A DNA stretch of 64,000 nt from Gaiellasilicea sp963802765 (GTDB lineage Bacteria > Actinomycetota > Thermoleophilia > Gaiellales > Gaiellaceae). Shown here piece after piece: positions 59,762 to 64,000 of the stretch (the first letter of the stretch is position 1; the number at the start of each line of letters is the position of its first letter). Under the pieces are notes generated by a model, which saw nothing but the letters and a program-made list of their open reading frames with translations, searched no databases and was not told where the DNA came from. The stretch is from positions 691,149 through 755,148 of the forward strand of contig CAWDJZ010000007.1 of assembly GCA_963802765.1 (NCBI GenBank), given 5' to 3'. Both the position numbers and the translations under genes were made by a program.

Positions 59762-60688
59762 GTGCTGAAGTTCATCGTCAGGCGGATCTTCTGGACGATC
59801 CCGGTGATGCTGGTGGTGATCTTCCTGACGTTCATGATGATGCGGCAGATCGGCGGGAACCCCTTCCGCCAGAGCGAGCGGGCGGTCACGCCCGCCGTCC
59901 AGGCAAACCTGGAACGGAAGTTCAACGTCGACGAGCCCTGGTACCTGCAGTACGTGTACTACGTCAAGGGCGTGGCGACGTTCGACCTCGGCCCCTCGCT
60001 CGTCGTGCGCGGCCGCACGGTGAACGACATCGTGAAGACCCACTTTCCGAAGTCGATCGAGCTCGGCCTCTACGCGTTCATCTTCGCGATCGTCGTCGGG
60101 GTGCCGCTGGGGGTGATCGCGGCGCTGAAGCACAACACGGTGATCGACTACTCGGCGATGTTCTTCTCGAACATCTTCCACGCGATCCCGAGCTTCCTGG
60201 TCGCGACGCTCCTGATCTATTTCATCGCGCTCGAGGCGAACCTGTTACCGACGAGCGGCTGGTCGACCTGGGAGCACAAGATCCTGCCGTCGATCGCGCT
60301 CGGGTTCGCGCCGATGGCGCTCTTCGCGCGGCTGGTGCGAGGGACGATGCTCGAAACGCTGCAGCAGGACTACGTCCGCACCGCGCGGGCGAAAGGTTTG
60401 CGCTACCGCCGCGTCGTCGGTCTCCACGTGCTCCGCAACTCGCTGATCCCGGTGATCACGGCCGCCGGCCCGCTGCTCGGCTTCATCATCACCGGCTCGT
60501 TCGTGATCGAGTTGATCTTCAACATCCCCGGGATCGGCCAGTACTACGTCACGGCCGTCAACGCTCGTGACTACTCCGTCGTGATGGGGCTGACCGTGCT
60601 GCTCTCGGTGATCATCATCTTCGCCAACCTGATCGTCGACATCCTCTACGGCATCCTCGACCCGCGCACCAGGGACGCGCGCACATGA
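59762..60688 (+). CDS. Peptide ABC permease B, transporter 2
   Basis: Intact 308-residue DppB/OppB-type permease with six helices: FIVRRIFWTIPVMLVVIFLT at the start, the EAA loop QQDYVRTARAKGLRYRRVVG, then LRNSLIPVITAAG. Frame uninterrupted, unlike its counterpart in transporter 1. GTG start. It overlaps the next permease gene by four bases. Confidence 0.94.
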   Translation: MLKFIVRRIFWTIPVMLVVIFLTFMMMRQIGGNPFRQSERAVTPAVQANLERKFNVDEPWYLQYVYYVKGVATFDLGPSLVVRGRTVNDIVKTHFPKSIELGLYAFIFAIVVGVPLGVIAALKHNTVIDYSAMFFSNIFHAIPSFLVATLLIYFIALEANLLPTSGWSTWEHKILPSIALGFAPMALFARLVRGTMLETLQQDYVRTARAKGLRYRRVVGLHVLRNSLIPVITAAGPLLGFIITGSFVIELIFNIPGIGQYYVTAVNARDYSVVMGLTVLLSVIIIFANLIVDILYGILDPRTRDART

Positions 60689-61608
60689 CCGTCACCGACG
60701 CCCGCGACGAACGAATCGCGGTCGAGCCGAACCTGGCGCCGGCGGGGGGACCGATCCGGCAGTCGAATCTCTGGAAGGACGCGTGGCGGCGCTACATCCG
60801 CAACAAGGGGGCGCTGGTCGCCGGGGCGCTCTTCGTGTCCATCCTCCTCTTCTGCCTGATCTGGCCCGTGATCTCGCCCTACGACGGCAACGAGGTGAAC
60901 TTCGCCGAGGCGAAGCAGGGCCCGAGCCTGGAGCACCCGCTGGGGACGGACAAGTTCGGGCGTGACCTCCTGACGCGCACCGCCGAGGGCGGCCGGGTCT
61001 CGATCCTGATCGCCTTCGGCGCGACGTTCGCGATCCTCTTCATCGGCGTCGTCTACGGGTCGATCTCCGGCTTCGTCGGCGGTCGGCTCGACAACGCGAT
61101 GATGCGCTTCCTCGACGCGCTCTACGGCCTCCCGTACCTGCCCTTCGCGATCATCACGCTCGCGATCATCGGCACGACGAACAAGTGGACGATGATGATC
61201 GCGCTCTCGATCGCCAGCTGGTTCACGACCGCCCGGATCGTGCGCGGGCAGGTCCTGACGCTGAAGGAGAACGACTACGTGCGCGCGGCGAAGGCCGTCG
61301 GCGCGCGCTGGTACCGAATACTCTCGCGTCACCTGCTCCCGAACACGCTCGGGGTGCTCATCATCGCGATCTTCCTCGAGCTCCCCGCAGTGATCCTCGG
61401 CGAGGCCTTCCTGTCGTTCATCGGCCTCGGAATCAGCCCGCCCGACGCGTCCTGGGGATCGATGGCGCAGGAGGGCCGCACGACCTACCGGACGCATCCG
61501 ATCGAGATCGTCGTCCCGTCGATCGCGATCGCCTCGCTCGTCATCTGCGCGAACTTCATCGCCGACGGCCTACGCGATGCGCTCGACCCGAGGACGAGGG
61601 AGACTTAG
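60685..61608 (+). CDS. Peptide ABC permease C, transporter 2
   Basis: Intact 307-residue DppC-type permease. GTDKFGRDLLTRTAEGGRVS is the family signature, the EAA loop is ENDYVRAAKAVGARWYRILS, and the end DGLRDALDPRTRE is standard. ATG start inside the end of the previous gene. Confidence 0.94.
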   Translation: MTVTDARDERIAVEPNLAPAGGPIRQSNLWKDAWRRYIRNKGALVAGALFVSILLFCLIWPVISPYDGNEVNFAEAKQGPSLEHPLGTDKFGRDLLTRTAEGGRVSILIAFGATFAILFIGVVYGSISGFVGGRLDNAMMRFLDALYGLPYLPFAIITLAIIGTTNKWTMMIALSIASWFTTARIVRGQVLTLKENDYVRAAKAVGARWYRILSRHLLPNTLGVLIIAIFLELPAVILGEAFLSFIGLGISPPDASWGSMAQEGRTTYRTHPIEIVVPSIAIASLVICANFIADGLRDALDPRTRET

Positions 61609-61610
61609 AC

Positions 61611-62624
61611 ATGGCGCTGCTCGAAGTCGACGATCTGCGCACGCACTTCTTCACCCGCGAGGGCGTCGTGCGGGCGGTGGACGGAGTCAGCTTCTCGCTC
61701 GAGAAGGGGAAGACGCTCGGGATCGTGGGCGAGTCCGGCTGCGGCAAGTCGGTGACGGCGCTCTCGATCATGGGCCTGATCCCGAAGCCGCCGGCGAAGA
61801 TCGTCTCCGGCTCGGTGCTCTACGAGGGCCGGGAGCTGACGACGCTCTCCGAGAAGAAGCTCGAGGACGTGCGCGGCCGCGAGATCGCGATGATCTTCCA
61901 GGACCCGATGACCTCCCTCAACCCGACCCTGACGATCGGGACGCAGATCACGGAGACGATCCGCCGTCATTACGGCGTGCCGCAGAAGGAGGCGAACAAG
62001 AAGGCGGTCGAGCTGCTCGAAGAGGTGCGGATTCCACGCGCGGCCGAGCGGCTCGACGACTACCCGCATCGCTTCTCGGGCGGCATGCGCCAGCGCGTCA
62101 TGATCGCGATCGCGCTCTCCTGCGACCCGAAGCTGCTGATCGCCGACGAGCCGACGACCGCGCTCGACGTGACCGTCCAGGCCTCGGTGCTCGACCTGCT
62201 CGACGACCTTCGCCACGAGCACGAGATGGCGATGATCATCATCACGCACGACATGGGCGTCGTCGCCGAGGCCGCCGACGACATCATCGTCATGTACGCC
62301 GGCCAGGTCGTGGAGCACGCGACGACGCTCGACCTGTTCGACAACCCGGAGCACCCGTACACGGAGGCGCTCCTCGGCGCGCTGCCGCAGATCGAGGGCG
62401 AGGGGATCCGCCAGGGCCGCCTGACGGCGATTCCCGGCCGCCCGCCCGACCTGATCGACCCGCCCGACGGCGTGCCGCTTCGGGCCTCGCTGTCCTTACG
62501 CGGGCGGCGACTCGTGCACCGAGCACGCGCCCGAGCTGCGCGAGCTCCGGCCGGGCCACTGGGTGCGCTCGGCCCATCCCGCCTCCGAGCGCGCTGCGAA
62601 GCGCGAGAGCGCAGGAGCGCCGGC

Positions 62625-62628
<4 letters not shown>
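61611..62628 (+). CDS. Peptide ABC transporter ATPase D, transporter 2, with a +1 frameshift
   Basis: About 338 residues. Walker A GESGCGKSVTALSIMG, Q-loop FQDPMTSLNPTL, FSGGMRQRVMIA, Walker B LLIADEPTTALDV. An extra base at 62472 puts the Cys-rich tail (CRFGPRCPYAGGDSCTEHAP) in another frame; after correction it ends in a typical length. Confidence 0.92.
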
Positions 62629-63494
<866 letters not shown>

Positions 63495-63509
63495 GCCTCC
63501 GAGGTCGGC

Positions 63510-64000
63510 CTACAGGCCGAGCTGCTTCGCGATCACCATCCGCTGCACCTCATTCGTGCCCTCGCCGATCTCGAGGACCTTCTGGTCGCGGTAGAGGCGC
63601 GAGATCGCGTACTCGTCCATGAAGCCGTAGCCGCCGTGGATCTGGAGGGCCCAGTTCGCGGCGCGGTTGGAGAGCTCGCCGGTGTAGAGCTTCGCCATCG
63701 CCGCCTCGCGCGCGAACGGGCGGCCTCGATCCTTCAGCCACGCGGCCCGGAGCACAAGCCCGCGGCCCGCCTCGATCTCGGTCGCCATGTCCGCGAGCAT
63801 GAACCGGACCGCCTGGAAGCTCGAGATCGGCTTGCCGAACTGCTCCCGCTCTTTCGCGTAGGCGGCGGCCAGGTCGTAGGCGCCCTGCGCGAGGCCCACG
63901 CCCATCGCCGCGACCGAGATCCGGCCGCCGTCGAGGATCTCGAGGAACTGCTGGAAGCCGGCGCCACGCGGCCCGAGCAGGTTGCCCTCGGGGACGGCCG
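63510..64000 (-). CDS. Acyl-CoA dehydrogenase, C-terminal part
   Basis: The visible 163 codons of a second acyl-CoA dehydrogenase; the 5' end is past the window edge. GYGFMDEYAISRLYRDQKV and LEIGEGTNEVQRMVIAKQLGL are characteristic, with the segment AVRFMLADMATEIEAGR. Its product would feed electrons to the same ETF. No frameshift seen. Confidence 0.9.
   Translation of the reverse strand, partial: AVPEGNLLGPRGAGFQQFLEILDGGRISVAAMGVGLAQGAYDLAAAYAKEREQFGKPISSFQAVRFMLADMATEIEAGRGLVLRAAWLKDRGRPFAREAAMAKLYTGELSNRAANWALQIHGGYGFMDEYAISRLYRDQKVLEIGEGTNEVQRMVIAKQLGL

Overview
The window is a 64-kb piece of a high-GC bacterial chromosome. Aerobic beta-oxidation genes, ETF plus ETF-quinone oxidoreductase, B12-dependent methylmalonyl-CoA mutase, frequent GTG starts and start codons lying 6-10 bases behind TANNNT boxes suggest an actinobacterium. 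Thermoleophilia (Gaiellales/Solirubrobacterales) is my best guess, from general protein flavour only. I see no rRNA, tRNA, CRISPR array, prophage or plasmid origin.

Layout. 1-0.95 kb: end of a cyclic-nucleotide-binding protein and yqgE. 0.95-7.5 kb (minus): a compact trp operon, trpE-G-D-(C+F fused)-B-methyltransferase-A. 7.5-24.7 kb: M42 peptidase, thiolase, hydroxyacyl-CoA dehydrogenase, HD-GYP regulator, acyl-CoA dehydrogenase, cobalamin adenosyltransferase, both methylmalonyl-CoA mutase subunits, etfBA and ETF-QO, with a few hydrolases and membrane proteins. 24.7-34 kb: rpmE, DUF1385, prfA, prmC, tsaC, glyA, upp, wecA, with an OsmC gene and a REP-associated transposase set between DUF1385 and prfA. 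34-39.6 kb: ATP synthase genes to atpG. 39.7-46.6 kb: a dipeptide-type ABC transporter, a lipoprotein and an anti-sigma-like protein. 46.7-48.6 kb: atpD and atpC, so the ATP synthase locus is split. 48.6-57.9 kb: a flavin reductase, metH, a secreted protein, meaB, ilvA, a persulfide-dioxygenase/rhodanese fusion and a YcnI-like protein. 58-63.5 kb: a second peptide ABC transporter. The window ends inside an acyl-CoA dehydrogenase.

How the genes fit together. Fatty and branched-chain acids are oxidised by the acyl-CoA dehydrogenases, hydroxyacyl-CoA dehydrogenase and thiolase, with electrons passing through ETF to the quinone pool. Propionyl units reach succinyl-CoA through the two-subunit mutase, served by the adenosyltransferase and MeaB. 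MetH is a second B12 user. Two peptide importers supply amino acids.

Three things stand out. (1) About two dozen +1 frameshifts, each explained by one extra G or C, sit in otherwise well-conserved genes including atpA, atpB and atpD; none is -1 and none falls between about 10 and 35 kb. (2) Many genes look leaderless, and in four cases the TAG stop of the upstream gene is also the first half of the next gene's -10 box. (3) A 75-bp palindromic repeat occurs just upstream of the REP-associated transposase and again 18 kb away.
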